From NCBI GenBank assembly GCA_024281375.1, contig JAJSAD010000025.1:1-37475 (forward strand): a stretch of 37,475 nucleotides of DNA, written 5' to 3'. This document shows, one piece after another, positions 9,134 through 16,839 of the stretch; the first letter of the stretch is position 1, and every line of letters begins with the position of its first letter. Made by a program: the position numbers and the translations under genes. This stretch comes from Alphaproteobacteria bacterium (GTDB taxonomy: Bacteria; Pseudomonadota; Alphaproteobacteria; Caedimonadales; UBA9215). A model generated the notes under the pieces. It did not search any database. It saw only the letters and a program-made list of their open reading frames with translations, and was not told the origin of the DNA.

Positions 9134-9738
9134 TTGGAAAAACAGCCCTTAAAAAGCAAATCTAAGGCTCGTTTCCTGTGGGAAACCTTTTGTTTATGGG
9201 TAATGTCTTCGCTAAAAGTTTTGTCATGGCCTTGGGGAATGAAGATGGGATCGACCCCGAATCCGGATTCTCCTGAGGGAAGATGACGGGGAGGAAACAC
9301 AAGGCTCCCCTCACAAATGCCTTCAAAGGAGTCCGCATACCCGTCGGGCCAGGCTATGGCTAAAACACAATGCATACTGGCCTTTTTACTCTGACCTTTC
9401 AACATCGCCTCAAGTTTAGCAAAGGCAATATCGCCACCGCCGAGCTCTTCAATAAAACGTTTGGTATAGACCCCTGGTTTTTGATCCAGGGCCTCAATAC
9501 AAAGACCAGAATCATCGGCAAGAGTGGGGAGATTAAAAGCCTTGGCATAGTAGTGGGCTTTTAACAGAGCATTTTCTAAGAAAGTTATCCCTGTTTCCTC
9601 AGGGTCTTTGATAGAAGTGTCCTTGAGAAAAGTAACCTCTATTCCAAGAGGAGCCAAAAGTGTTTCAAATTCACGAATTTTCCCAGAACTTTGAGTACCT
9701 AAAAGAATTGTTTTTTCTTGAAATTGACGATAAGACAT
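9130..9738 (-). CDS. rdgB: RdgB/HAM1 family non-canonical purine NTP pyrophosphatase
   Basis: RdgB hydrolyses ITP, dITP and XTP to monophosphates and keeps deaminated purines out of nucleic acids. The 202-residue protein has the N-terminal nucleotide loop (GTQSSGKIREF), ENALLKAHYYA, LADDSGL near residues 76-82, and C-terminal GFGVDPIF and SHRKRAL motifs, all standard for the family. It lies 11 nt after rph and overlaps hemW by 4 nt. The rph-rdgB-hemW order is common in alphaproteobacteria. Confidence 0.94.
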   Translation of the reverse strand: MSYRQFQEKTILLGTQSSGKIREFETLLAPLGIEVTFLKDTSIKDPEETGITFLENALLKAHYYAKAFNLPTLADDSGLCIEALDQKPGVYTKRFIEELGGGDIAFAKLEAMLKGQSKKASMHCVLAIAWPDGYADSFEGICEGSLVFPPRHLPSGESGFGVDPIFIPQGHDKTFSEDITHKQKVSHRKRALDLLFKGCFSK

Positions 9739-9749
9739 AGGAGAAATCC

Positions 9750-10466
9750 TTAAAGATTGAGGGCTTTTTTCTGAGCCTCAACAAGAACTTGAATACCTTG
9801 TTTGGCAAGAACCATCATGTCCATAAACTCTTTTTCTTCAAAGGGTTCTTCTTCGGCGGTCCCTTGTATTTCAACAATACCGCCCTTACCTGTGAGGACA
9901 AAATTGGTGTCGGCCTGGGCATTAGAATCTTCGAGGTAATCGAGGTCTAAAACAGGCGTTCCTTTATAGAGACCACAAGAAATAGCAGCCACATGGTCCG
10001 TTAGGGGAATTTCCTTAATAACACCGTCTTTTTTGAGTTTTTGAAAAGCAAGATGAAGGGCCACAAAACCACCGGTAATGGAGGCTGTTCGGGTACCCCC
10101 ATCGGCTTGGAGGACATCACAGTCCACGCGGATTTGTCGCTCGCCGAATTTGCTCATGTCGGTGACGGCCCTTAAAGAGCGGCCGATGAGACGTTGAATT
10201 TCTTGGGTGCGCCCCGTTTGTTTTCCGCGAGAGGCCTCTCGGCCAACACGACTATGGGTCGAGCACGGCAGCATACCGTATTCTGCTGTCACCCAGCCTT
10301 TGCCTGTATTGCGTAAAAATGGCGGGGCTTTATCTTCGATGGTTGCCGTACAAATAACATGGGTGCCGCCCATACGAATTAAGCAAGACCCATGGGCATG
10401 TTTCATGAAGCCTGGTTCAAGGGAGATGTCACGAAGTTGATCAGGGGCTCTGTTTGATGGGCGCAT
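9750..10466 (-). CDS. rph: Ribonuclease PH
   Basis: RNase PH is a phosphorolytic 3'-5' exonuclease that trims tRNA 3' ends. The 238-residue protein starts with the typical [12 protein letters not shown] and has [10 protein letters not shown], the [16 protein letters not shown] phosphate-binding region and [15 protein letters not shown]. Length and motifs are complete. It is the first gene of the long minus-strand series and is divergent from grpE, with 85 nt between the two start codons. Confidence 0.96.
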   Translation of the reverse strand: MRPSNRAPDQLRDISLEPGFMKHAHGSCLIRMGGTHVICTATIEDKAPPFLRNTGKGWVTAEYGMLPCSTHSRVGREASRGKQTGRTQEIQRLIGRSLRAVTDMSKFGERQIRVDCDVLQADGGTRTASITGGFVALHLAFQKLKKDGVIKEIPLTDHVAAISCGLYKGTPVLDLDYLEDSNAQADTNFVLTGKGGIVEIQGTAEEEPFEEKEFMDMMVLAKQGIQVLVEAQKKALNL

Positions 10467-10522
10467 AGTTAGAAATCTTTCTTTAAATTATGGGAATGAT
10501 CGGTTATATATAATTGAGACAC

Positions 10523-10550
10523 ACTATAATATATTACCTAAGGATGTAAA
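10523..10550 (-). promoter_or_regulatory. Candidate promoter of the rph-to-recJ series
   Basis: On the minus strand a TTTACA (plus 10545-10550) and a TATAGT (10523-10528) are separated by 16 nt and lie upstream of rph. The match is moderate. The site overlaps the grpE -10 candidate, so the two divergent promoters may compete. Confidence 0.35.
10525..10544 (+). promoter_or_regulatory. grpE -10 candidate and ribosome binding site
   Basis: A perfect TATAAT lies at 10525-10530 and an AAGGA Shine-Dalgarno at 10540-10544, 7 nt before the grpE ATG. No good -35 is seen, and no CIRCE element or clear heat-shock sigma-32 site was recognised. A start point after 10530 would leave a leader of only about 15 nt. 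Confidence 0.4.
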
Positions 10551-10551
10551 G

Positions 10552-11121
10552 ATGTCTGATGAGACTATCAATAACGAGCCGGAAGAAAATCTTATAGATG
10601 CTGAAAACGATCAAGTGGATTTGAAGGCTGTTGACGATCTAAAAGAAAATAATAAGAGCGATGAGCTAGCAGAACCTTCCCTTGAAGACCAATTGGCCAC
10701 AACCAAAGATCAATTGTTACGCGCCTTGGCTGAGGCGGAAAATACACGCAAACGGGCGGCCCGTGAAAAAGAAGAGATGGCCCAGTATGCCGTGACGAAC
10801 TTTGCACGGGATTTATTATCCGTTGCTGATAATTTAAGCCGTGCTATTGAGAGTCTTGCAGATTCTAAGGACAAAGAGATTAAAGGTCTTTTAGAAGGTG
10901 TTGAGATTACAGAAAAAGAGCTTTTAAAGGTCTTTACAAAATACAAAATCAATAAGATTGAGGCGCTGGACCATCCTTTTGATCATAACCTCCACCAAGC
11001 CATGGTTGAGATCCCCTCAGAAGATAAAGAGCCTGGCACCATCATTCAAGAAATGCAAGTGGGGTACACCATTGCAGGTCGTTTATTACGACCATCCATG
11101 GTTGGGGTTGCAAAAAAATAA
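10552..11121 (+). CDS. grpE: GrpE nucleotide exchange factor
   Basis: GrpE is the cytoplasmic nucleotide exchange factor of DnaK. The 189-residue protein has an acidic N-terminus, a long coiled-coil helix with LRALAEAENTRKRAAREKEE (about residues 57-76), and the C-terminal beta domain ending in GYTIAGRLLRPSMVGVAKK. All are characteristic. It stands alone here, without hrcA, dnaK or dnaJ. It is divergent from rph and its 3' end is 15 nt from the convergent next gene. Confidence 0.96.
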   Translation: MSDETINNEPEENLIDAENDQVDLKAVDDLKENNKSDELAEPSLEDQLATTKDQLLRALAEAENTRKRAAREKEEMAQYAVTNFARDLLSVADNLSRAIESLADSKDKEIKGLLEGVEITEKELLKVFTKYKINKIEALDHPFDHNLHQAMVEIPSEDKEPGTIIQEMQVGYTIAGRLLRPSMVGVAKK

Positions 11122-11136
11122 AGCGCGCAATACGTC

Positions 11137-11769
11137 TTATTTTTCCTTAATAGGCTCAGTGGTGAAATAGTTGCCACCCTGACCGTCAGGTCTAATTGTG
11201 ATGTTAGCCTTGAACAATATATCCCCCGTTACCCTATTGAATAATGTCCAAATTTGTTTGACAATATTATTGGAATCATGGGAAATTATTTTAATGTAGA
11301 TGGCATTTTCAGGGGGATCTTTCTTTTGAGAGAGGGCTTTAAATTGAAAACTGATATCACTGAAGAGTTGATCAGTGATAAAGCTATCTCCTACAAAAGC
11401 CAAAAACATTTTCCGTATCTCACCTGTCTCTGGGTCTAATATGGTGTAAAGACGTGCTTTGTCTTCTGTGCCATTAATCATAAGACCTGCTTCTATCGTG
11501 ATAAAAAAACCTTCAGGGGTTTCATAAAAAGGCATTAAAACATTATTTAATTTTGAAGCAAAAGAGGCATTAGGCATAATATACGGACGCAACGGTAATG
11601 TTGAAAAATGTTTTCCAATGGCTTCGTTAATCGCTGGGATAGCTTTTGTGAGTATTTTTTCATAATGTTGATATTTGGGGTGGGATTCATTGATCATTGT
11701 TGTGCTTGCATTTGCAGAGTTAAAAAAAAATGTAATTAATAGTGTAAAAATATAACAATAATATTTCAT
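11137..11769 (-). CDS. Exported protein of unknown function
   Basis: This 210-residue protein has a clear Sec signal peptide: short basic start, hydrophobic core YIFTLLITFFF, and likely cleavage after ANA (about residue 21). The mature part is mixed alpha/beta in composition, without cysteines, membrane helices or a motif I recognise. It contains LYTILDPETGEIRKMFLAFVGD and ends with a glycine-containing NITIRPDGQGGNYF. It converges on grpE, and upstream is an AT-rich gap. A periplasmic location is inferred from the signal peptide. No function is assigned. Confidence 0.7.
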   Translation of the reverse strand: MKYYCYIFTLLITFFFNSANASTTMINESHPKYQHYEKILTKAIPAINEAIGKHFSTLPLRPYIMPNASFASKLNNVLMPFYETPEGFFITIEAGLMINGTEDKARLYTILDPETGEIRKMFLAFVGDSFITDQLFSDISFQFKALSQKKDPPENAIYIKIISHDSNNIVKQIWTLFNRVTGDILFKANITIRPDGQGGNYFTTEPIKEK

Positions 11770-11993
11770 ATTAGATAGCCTTGTTTAAATTGAATGTGTT
11801 TACTCAGAGCATTATTTTTTTATTAAGTCAATGTTTTTTATTTTTGTGTAAAAACATATGTAGGATAGATTTTTATTATGAGGTGGCGTTACATATTAAA
11901 AAGGCTGACTTTTCTTGTGTGAAAAAAAGAAGCGTAGAAAACAAAAAAAACTACCTCCGTGACTTTAAAATCGCTGTAAATTTGTCCTAATAA

Positions 11994-12071
11994 TTAGGAG
12001 CACTTCTCTTTTTGGAACCATTGGGTGTACTCGTTTTCTTGGAACCAAAATTTGATGATCACTTGGCACAT
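11994..12071 (-). pseudogene. Possible DUF924 family N-terminal remnant
   Basis: On the minus strand, codons from an ATG at 12069-12071 read MCQVIIKFWFQENEYTQWF followed by QKEKCS and a stop. The spacing of FWF and WF with following KE/KD resembles the N-terminus of DUF924 proteins (VLxFWFG...WFxKD). After the stop the same frame continues with LLGQIYSDFK, compatible with the next family segment, and then the similarity is lost. If correct, this is a decayed gene of which only about 35 codons survive. Confidence 0.3.
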
Positions 12072-12113
12072 GGTGCAACTCCGATATGCAGAGGGTTCTA
12101 ATATGGTTATTAA

Positions 12114-12144
12114 TTTAAATATTTAATTTGAATTAATATTTAAA
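12114..12144. repeat. AT-only inverted repeat, 10-bp arms
   Basis: TTTAAATATT (12114-12123) and its exact reverse complement (12135-12144) flank an 11-nt spacer, about 70 nt upstream of a small exported protein gene. It could form a weak hairpin or be a binding site. Base composition alone makes such repeats fairly likely here. Confidence 0.35.
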
Positions 12145-12214
12145 CTGTTTTTCTTTCTATTTCTCTTATGTTTTGCTAGTGATACAATCACTTCAACACA
12201 AAAGGATTTTATTC

Positions 12215-12622
12215 ATGAAAAATACTCTAAAATTATTAACGCTTTCTTTAGCGCTTTTCACTTCTGTTGCCCACAGTACGAACGTTATTATAACTGATAA
12301 TGATATTCTTCCAAAAGCTGTTGCAAACTTAAGAGGTTCTGCTGATACACTGACTCAAGCTTGCGAACGTTATCAAGTTAATCACGGCATCGCTGCACTT
12401 TCTCAAGGCGACATTCAAAAAGCTTTTACTTTTTTCTGTACTGCTCTTGGTGATTACGGATCTCCTTTAGGGTATCTATATGCCTCCGCTTTAGAAGAAG
12501 ACGACGTAACTGCCATCCGCTATCAGAATATTGCGGATAACGCTCACAAAGCTGGTGCCATTTCAGACGTTACTTTTTCTGAACACAATGCTTGGCTTGG
12601 TTCACTTAGTTTCATAGAATAG
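12215..12622 (+). CDS. Small exported protein of unknown function
   Basis: The chosen ATG at 12215 follows AAAGGA and begins a Sec signal peptide (MKNTLKLLTLSLALFTSVAHS, cleavage near residue 21). The frame is open from an upstream ATG at 12173, but that would bury the signal. The mature protein of about 114 residues has two cysteines (in TQACERY and FFCTALGDYG), which could form a disulfide in the periplasm. It also has an alanine-rich helical region with ALSQGDIQKAFTFFC and YLYASALEEDD, loosely like a Sel1/TPR-type helical repeat, but no confident family match. The gene converges on nadK with an 11-nt gap. Confidence 0.65.
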   Translation: MKNTLKLLTLSLALFTSVAHSTNVIITDNDILPKAVANLRGSADTLTQACERYQVNHGIAALSQGDIQKAFTFFCTALGDYGSPLGYLYASALEEDDVTAIRYQNIADNAHKAGAISDVTFSEHNAWLGSLSFIE

Positions 12623-12633
12623 GCTGAATAACC

Positions 12634-13425
12634 CTAACTCTCAAATTGTTCGGCAATAATCCGATCCGCGAGGGTCTGATGAGAATCATAAAGCAAGGTT
12701 ACGGCCTTGCTTTTTGCTTTACAAATATCTACGGCACAAACATCTCGGGCTTCTTGGTAATCCGCCGACACACTGACAGGACGTTTGTCAGGTTCTAAGA
12801 CTTCAAAGCGAATGGTGACATCATCGGGCAACAAAGCCCCTCGCCACCGCCTTGGCCTAAACGGACTAATGGGGGTCATGGCTATTAAGTTAGAAGTAAT
12901 AGGGAGAATAGGACCTGAGGCTGAAAAATTATAAGCGGTACTTCCCGCTGCCGTTGCCACAATCACCCCATCACAGGTTAGTTGATCAAGGCGCACTTGA
13001 CCATCCACATGAATCCGAATCTTGGCGGCTTGGTGGAGCTGACGCAGCAAGGACACTTCGTTCAGGGCATAAAAAGTTTCCGTCCCAGAACTGCAATATC
13101 GTGCTTCCATGCGAAGGGGCGAAATACTAACGCTCAGTGCCTCATCAATGCGTCTTAAAAGATCCGAGGTATCATAGGTATTCATCAAAAAGCCAACACT
13201 CCCGAGGTTCATGCCAAAAACAGGTTTATCCAACGCCATTGCTTGATGCAAGGTATGGAGCATAAACCCATCTCCCCCCAAAGCAACAATGACATCTGCG
13301 TCTTCTGGAGGAACTGTACCATATTGCTCTATAAGAAATTTGCACGCAGCCGTCCCTTTTGGATTCTGGTCATCTACCTTAAAGGAGAGTTTTTGTCGCC
13401 TAAAGTATTTTTTGAAACCACTCAC
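12634..13425 (-). CDS. nadK: NAD kinase
   Basis: NAD kinase makes NADP from NAD with ATP or polyphosphate. The 263-residue protein has the diagnostic GGDGFMLHTLH (about residues 50-60), NLGSVGFLMN, and the TCDGVIVATAAGSTAYNFSASGP active-site stretch. Length fits the short bacterial form. Its start overlaps the upstream ZnuA-like gene by 4 nt, so the two are probably co-transcribed. I see no functional reason for that pairing. Confidence 0.93.
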   Translation of the reverse strand: MSGFKKYFRRQKLSFKVDDQNPKGTAACKFLIEQYGTVPPEDADVIVALGGDGFMLHTLHQAMALDKPVFGMNLGSVGFLMNTYDTSDLLRRIDEALSVSISPLRMEARYCSSGTETFYALNEVSLLRQLHQAAKIRIHVDGQVRLDQLTCDGVIVATAAGSTAYNFSASGPILPITSNLIAMTPISPFRPRRWRGALLPDDVTIRFEVLEPDKRPVSVSADYQEARDVCAVDICKAKSKAVTLLYDSHQTLADRIIAEQFES

Positions 13426-14399
13426 TTTTTAGGTCCATATTTTTGACGACAATCATCCAGTTGCTGAATAAGGGTTCGCATCAGCGTGAAATAATGCTCA
13501 GGACCCGCCTCAATCTCAACACCCAGCGGATCAGCCTCATACATAAACATGTCGAATTCTTTGGCCAATTTCTGTTCCACTTCAGAGGGATGCTGTGGGT
13601 CTACCAAAAGACAGCGGATATCTTTCTGTTTGATGAGGTTCCGAATCTTTGCAAAGGCCTTTAAACTGGGTCTTTCCTGACCCTTAGTCGTTTCTGCAGC
13701 ACTATTTTTTAACTTATAACGATGCTCTAAATACCCATAGGCATCATGAAAGGCAATAAAATGAAAATGCGCGAGAGGCTTTGCCATCTCATCAATTTCA
13801 ATCTTCAAAGCGTCCAATTTTTTTAGCAATGCCTTAGAATTTTCTTGATAGATTTTAGCATTTTTAAGGTCAAGGGCAATAAGGTGAGACGTAATTTCCC
13901 TGACCATTAAAATCGTATTATCAATATCTAACCAAATATGAGGATCAATAGCCGTGTGTTGATTATCATAAATCTTGGTGTCGTCTTTCTTTTTTGCCTT
14001 CTCTCCCTCAACACAGGCCTCTTCCAAAAGACAACCGTGGGAATCTTCCCGGTGCAAGAGCTTCAAACCTGCTGTCGACATCAAGGTGACGCGACGTTTT
14101 TTAGTGGCTCTGATGGCTTTGACCATAAACCCTTCAAGCATTGCGCCCACCCACACAATCAAATCAGCGTCCTTAATCAATTTGGCATGGGAGGGAGCCA
14201 GGCTAAAATGATGGGGGTCTTCTGATCCATCGAGCAAAAGTTGGGGTTCTCCGACCCCCTTCATCAGAAATGCCGTTAAAGAATAAAGAGGTTTGATCGT
14301 CACAAGAACCTTAAGCGCCTCTGATTTCTGAGGCGTTATTGCAGGGGCCACCAAGGGTATAAATAATAAAATACTCAGTGTTTTCAGAAACTTCATCAT
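13422..14399 (-). CDS. ZnuA-like zinc/manganese ABC transporter substrate-binding protein
   Basis: This is a periplasmic metal-binding protein of the ZnuA/TroA (cluster A-I) family. The likely start is the ATG at 14399, preceded by GAGG 6 nt upstream; an earlier in-frame ATG at 14420 would extend the N-terminus by seven residues. A signal peptide follows (KFLKTLSILLFIPLVAPA). Metal-ligand positions are visible as EDPHHF, DPHIWLD, and FHDAYGY, and the C-terminal lobe has VDPQHPSEVEQ. A charged stretch, EGEKAKKKDDTK, stands where many ZnuA proteins have a His/acidic loop. No znuB or znuC is in the window, and no clear Zur site is seen. Metal specificity is inferred from the family only. Confidence 0.85.
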   Translation of the reverse strand: MMKFLKTLSILLFIPLVAPAITPQKSEALKVLVTIKPLYSLTAFLMKGVGEPQLLLDGSEDPHHFSLAPSHAKLIKDADLIVWVGAMLEGFMVKAIRATKKRRVTLMSTAGLKLLHREDSHGCLLEEACVEGEKAKKKDDTKIYDNQHTAIDPHIWLDIDNTILMVREITSHLIALDLKNAKIYQENSKALLKKLDALKIEIDEMAKPLAHFHFIAFHDAYGYLEHRYKLKNSAAETTKGQERPSLKAFAKIRNLIKQKDIRCLLVDPQHPSEVEQKLAKEFDMFMYEADPLGVEIEAGPEHYFTLMRTLIQQLDDCRQKYGPKK

Positions 14400-14461
14400 C
14401 TTAACCTCAAAATTATCCATCTATCTCAGTCTATAGTAACAAAAAACAGACAATAAAAACC

Positions 14462-15799
14462 CTACTTTTTTAAAAGGACTCGAGAAGATTTTGCCTTCAT
14501 CCACACATAAAAAGGAAAGCCAGAAAAGACAAAAATCATCCCCATGAAAACAGCAGACTCACCGGCACCCGCCGTAATCACAATGGTAAACGCAAAAGCA
14601 ATTAAGGCGACACCAATGGAACGCACATACTGTATTTTTGTGAGAGTGTGAGGCTGGGTCACAAGAAAATAGAGCTCGGCCAAACTCGAATAAAGATAGG
14701 GGAGTAGCACTGCAAAAGTCGAGACAATAGCAATGGTTGTAAACTGCTCAATCAAATTAGACTGCATGTTCATATAAAGCATCCCCGTCATAAGAGCCCC
14801 CGAAATCAGGAGGCTCATATAGGGTGTGCCTTGCTTATTGGTTTTTGCAAAGATTTTCGGAAATAAATTATCTTCTGCCGCAGCCTTGGGGACTTGAGCT
14901 TGAATAAGTGTCCACCCGTTTAAAGTACCAAAAATCGCAATCAACGCACTGGCTGTAATCAAGGGCACGGCCCATCCACCGAAAATAATCCCAGCAGCAT
15001 CAGCAAAAGGGGCATGGGATTGAGACAAATCACTTGGAGACATCACACCCAAAATCACCGTCATAGTCCAAATATAAATCACAGCCGCAATAACCGTTCC
15101 CAAAACCGTGGCTCTTGGGATTGTTTTTTGAGGGTCTTGCACATCATCAGCAGGAATCGTTGCTGATTCTAAACCTAAGAAAGAATAAAGAGTTAACGCG
15201 GCAACAGTTCCAATAGCCTTTAGAAAAGGAATATCACTTGGATTTAAGACCTCAAAATGCTCCGGATTAATATGGAAAACACCAAAAATTGCAATGGCCG
15301 CTAGGGGAATAACCTTAAGAATCGTGATCACCAGTTGCACAGCGCCTGCATTTCTGACCCCTGAAATATTAACAAAGGTTAGCAACCACACAACCCCTGC
15401 TCCAATCAGAAAGGACAACGTTAAGTCTGTTTTTAGAATGGGGTAAAAAATAGAAAGGTAACTCACAAAAGCCGTTCCCAACCCCGCTGTTGAGGCCCAG
15501 TTTCCCATCCAATAACTCCACGCCATTTGAAAACCAACAAAATCTCCAAAAGCCTTCCGGCTATAAGCATAAGGGCCACCGGCTTGGGGTTGACGCCTTG
15601 CAAGTCTTGCAAAAATAAGGGCAAGGAAAATAGAACCAACGGTTGTGAGTCCCCACCCTAAAAGACCTGTGACCCCATAAATACCAATACTTGCAGGTAA
15701 TATTAATAAACCGGCCCCAATGATATTCCCCGTCACAAGGGAGGTTGCTCGCCAAAGGCCCAAGGATCGTTGGAGCGCATTATTTTGTACTGTTGACAT
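14462..15799 (-). CDS. APC superfamily amino acid permease/antiporter
   Basis: This is a 445-residue membrane transporter with about 12 hydrophobic segments. The N-terminal helix 1 motif is TGNIIGAGLLILPA, and helix 2 to loop reads ARLARRQPQAGGPYAYSRKAFG, both typical of the amino acid-polyamine-organocation family. A helix 6 segment LYSFLGLESATIPADDVQDP resembles basic amino acid/polyamine antiporters of the AdiC/YjeH type. The substrate cannot be fixed. In a host-associated bacterium such a carrier would plausibly take up or exchange host amino acids. Two adjacent hairpins lie in its upstream region (see 15875-15921). Confidence 0.85.
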   Translation of the reverse strand: MSTVQNNALQRSLGLWRATSLVTGNIIGAGLLILPASIGIYGVTGLLGWGLTTVGSIFLALIFARLARRQPQAGGPYAYSRKAFGDFVGFQMAWSYWMGNWASTAGLGTAFVSYLSIFYPILKTDLTLSFLIGAGVVWLLTFVNISGVRNAGAVQLVITILKVIPLAAIAIFGVFHINPEHFEVLNPSDIPFLKAIGTVAALTLYSFLGLESATIPADDVQDPQKTIPRATVLGTVIAAVIYIWTMTVILGVMSPSDLSQSHAPFADAAGIIFGGWAVPLITASALIAIFGTLNGWTLIQAQVPKAAAEDNLFPKIFAKTNKQGTPYMSLLISGALMTGMLYMNMQSNLIEQFTTIAIVSTFAVLLPYLYSSLAELYFLVTQPHTLTKIQYVRSIGVALIAFAFTIVITAGAGESAVFMGMIFVFSGFPFYVWMKAKSSRVLLKK

Positions 15800-15874
15800 C
15801 GTTTTAATCCAAAATTTTATCTAGGTTGTAAAAGTAAGTATAAGAATATTGTAAAAATTGGGGGGATATTTTGC

Positions 15875-15921
15875 GTTGTTTTTTGGCGCCACAAACGACC
15901 CCTATAGCTTTCGCTTTAGGG
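15875..15921 (-). promoter_or_regulatory. Two adjacent hairpins upstream of the permease
   Basis: Read on the minus strand, 15921-15900 forms a stem (CCCTA, A-A mismatch, AGC) closed by a GAAA tetraloop. Directly after it a second, weaker stem of seven pairs encloses GGCGCC (about 15899-15875). They lie 75-120 nt before the permease ATG and could be part of a structured leader. No known riboswitch class was recognised. Confidence 0.3.
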
Positions 15922-16000
15922 AAGAAACTTTAACAGGGGTATTTAAAGCAAAATTTTTCATAGCCCCCGAATGCTATCAGCCCTTTTTTACAAAGTCAAA

Positions 16001-16035
16001 TTTATTCATTTATAACATGAATGAGATATCTAAGA
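16001..16035. repeat. 35-nt dispersed repeat, copy 1
   Basis: Matches 27541-27575 at 34 of 35 positions in the same orientation (one A/C difference at the eighth base). Core TTTATAACATGAATGAGATA. Both copies are intergenic. Confidence 0.8.
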
Positions 16036-16215
16036 GGGTTCTTTAAGAAAAAGAGTCGCCAAAAATTCTCATGTCAAACAACATATTACTTAAAAATTGA
16101 ATTAAATCAGCCCCTAAAAAAGCTTGATTATTAGTATTTAAATATTATATAAGCAATAGAGTTATTTAGATGGTTGAGAGATACAAGTAATTGTTTTCTC
16201 TTGTAATATTAAGAG

Positions 16216-16243
16216 TTGACCTAATTTTGTAAAGGGCTACTAT
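16216..16243 (+). promoter_or_regulatory. nfu promoter
   Basis: TTGACC (16216-16221) and TACTAT (16238-16243) are separated by 16 nt, and the predicted start lies about 28 nt before the nfu start codon. Confidence 0.55.
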
Positions 16244-16277
16244 CGATTTCATCTTCTCTTTTTTAAAGGATTAAAAG

Positions 16278-16838
16278 TTGTTTATTCAAACGGAAGAAAC
16301 ACCAAATACGCTAACCTTGAAATACATTCCTGGAAAGGAAATCATGGGGAACGGCACACTGACTTTTGCCTCCAAGGACAGCGCCTGGCGTTCTCCTCTC
16401 GCTGAATCATTGTTTCATGTAACGGGTGTTGCAGAAGTTTTCTTTGGGCAGGATTTTATTTCTGTCACGAAGAAACCAGACCAAGACTGGGCCCTTTTAA
16501 AGCCTCAAATTCTGGGGTCTATCATGGAATACTTTATGGAGAACGACAAAGTTGTAATCCGTGAAGCTGAGGGAAGCGACACGACGGAAAATGACAGTGA
16601 TGAAGAAATCTCCGACGTTGTGAAAGAAATCAAAGAATTAATCGAAGCCCGCATTCGCCCTGCCGTTGCCCAAGATGGGGGGGATATTACCTTCGAACGT
16701 TTTGTCGATGGCACTGTGTACCTTAAAATGCATGGCGCTGGTGCGGGATGTCCCAGCTCGGAAGTTACCCTCAAAAATGGCGTGGAAAATATGCTTCGCC
16801 ATTATGTACCTGAAGTTCAAGAAGTAAAGGCTATTTAA
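16278..16838 (+). CDS. Nfu-type iron-sulfur cluster protein with an altered CXXC
   Basis: Nfu proteins carry and deliver [4Fe-4S] clusters. The 186-residue protein has an Nfu_N domain (1 to about 88; MFIQTEETPNTLTLKYIPG is the family N-terminus) and a NifU-like C-terminal domain (about 115-182). The start is TTG with AAAGGA about 8 nt upstream, chosen because it gives the conserved N-terminus. The cluster-binding motif should be G-A-C-x-x-C-P-S-S but reads GAGAGCPSS: Cys158 is present and the expected first cysteine is Gly155 (codon GGT at 16740-16742, one base from TGT). The rest, VTLKNGVENMLRHYVPEV, is normal. Cluster binding may be lost or altered. The next gene starts 1 nt after the stop. 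Confidence 0.88.
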   Translation: MFIQTEETPNTLTLKYIPGKEIMGNGTLTFASKDSAWRSPLAESLFHVTGVAEVFFGQDFISVTKKPDQDWALLKPQILGSIMEYFMENDKVVIREAEGSDTTENDSDEEISDVVKEIKELIEARIRPAVAQDGGDITFERFVDGTVYLKMHGAGAGCPSSEVTLKNGVENMLRHYVPEVQEVKAI

Positions 16839-16839
16839 C

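Larger units (their letters stand above)
11770..12214. other. AT-rich intergenic stretch with a gene remnant
   Basis: This 445-nt gap separates the divergent starts of two exported orphan proteins. It holds a short minus-strand remnant resembling DUF924 (11994-12071) and a 10-bp AT inverted repeat (12114-12144), each listed separately. A 69-codon plus-strand frame at 11781-11990 has no ribosome binding site and low-complexity composition, and is not believed to be a gene. Confidence 0.5.
15800..16277. other. Intergenic region between divergent permease and nfu
   Basis: This 478-nt region holds the permease leader hairpins, one copy of a 35-nt dispersed repeat (16001-16035) and the nfu promoter (16216-16243). 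The 62-codon plus frame at 15858-16046 runs through the hairpins and the repeat, has no ribosome binding site, and is not believed to be a gene. Confidence 0.6.

Noticed and set aside
11781-11990. 69-codon plus-strand frame
   Set aside because: AT-rich low-complexity translation, no Shine-Dalgarno, no family resemblance.
15858-16046. 62-codon plus-strand frame
   Set aside because: It runs through the permease leader hairpins and the 35-nt repeat, lacks a ribosome binding site and looks non-coding.
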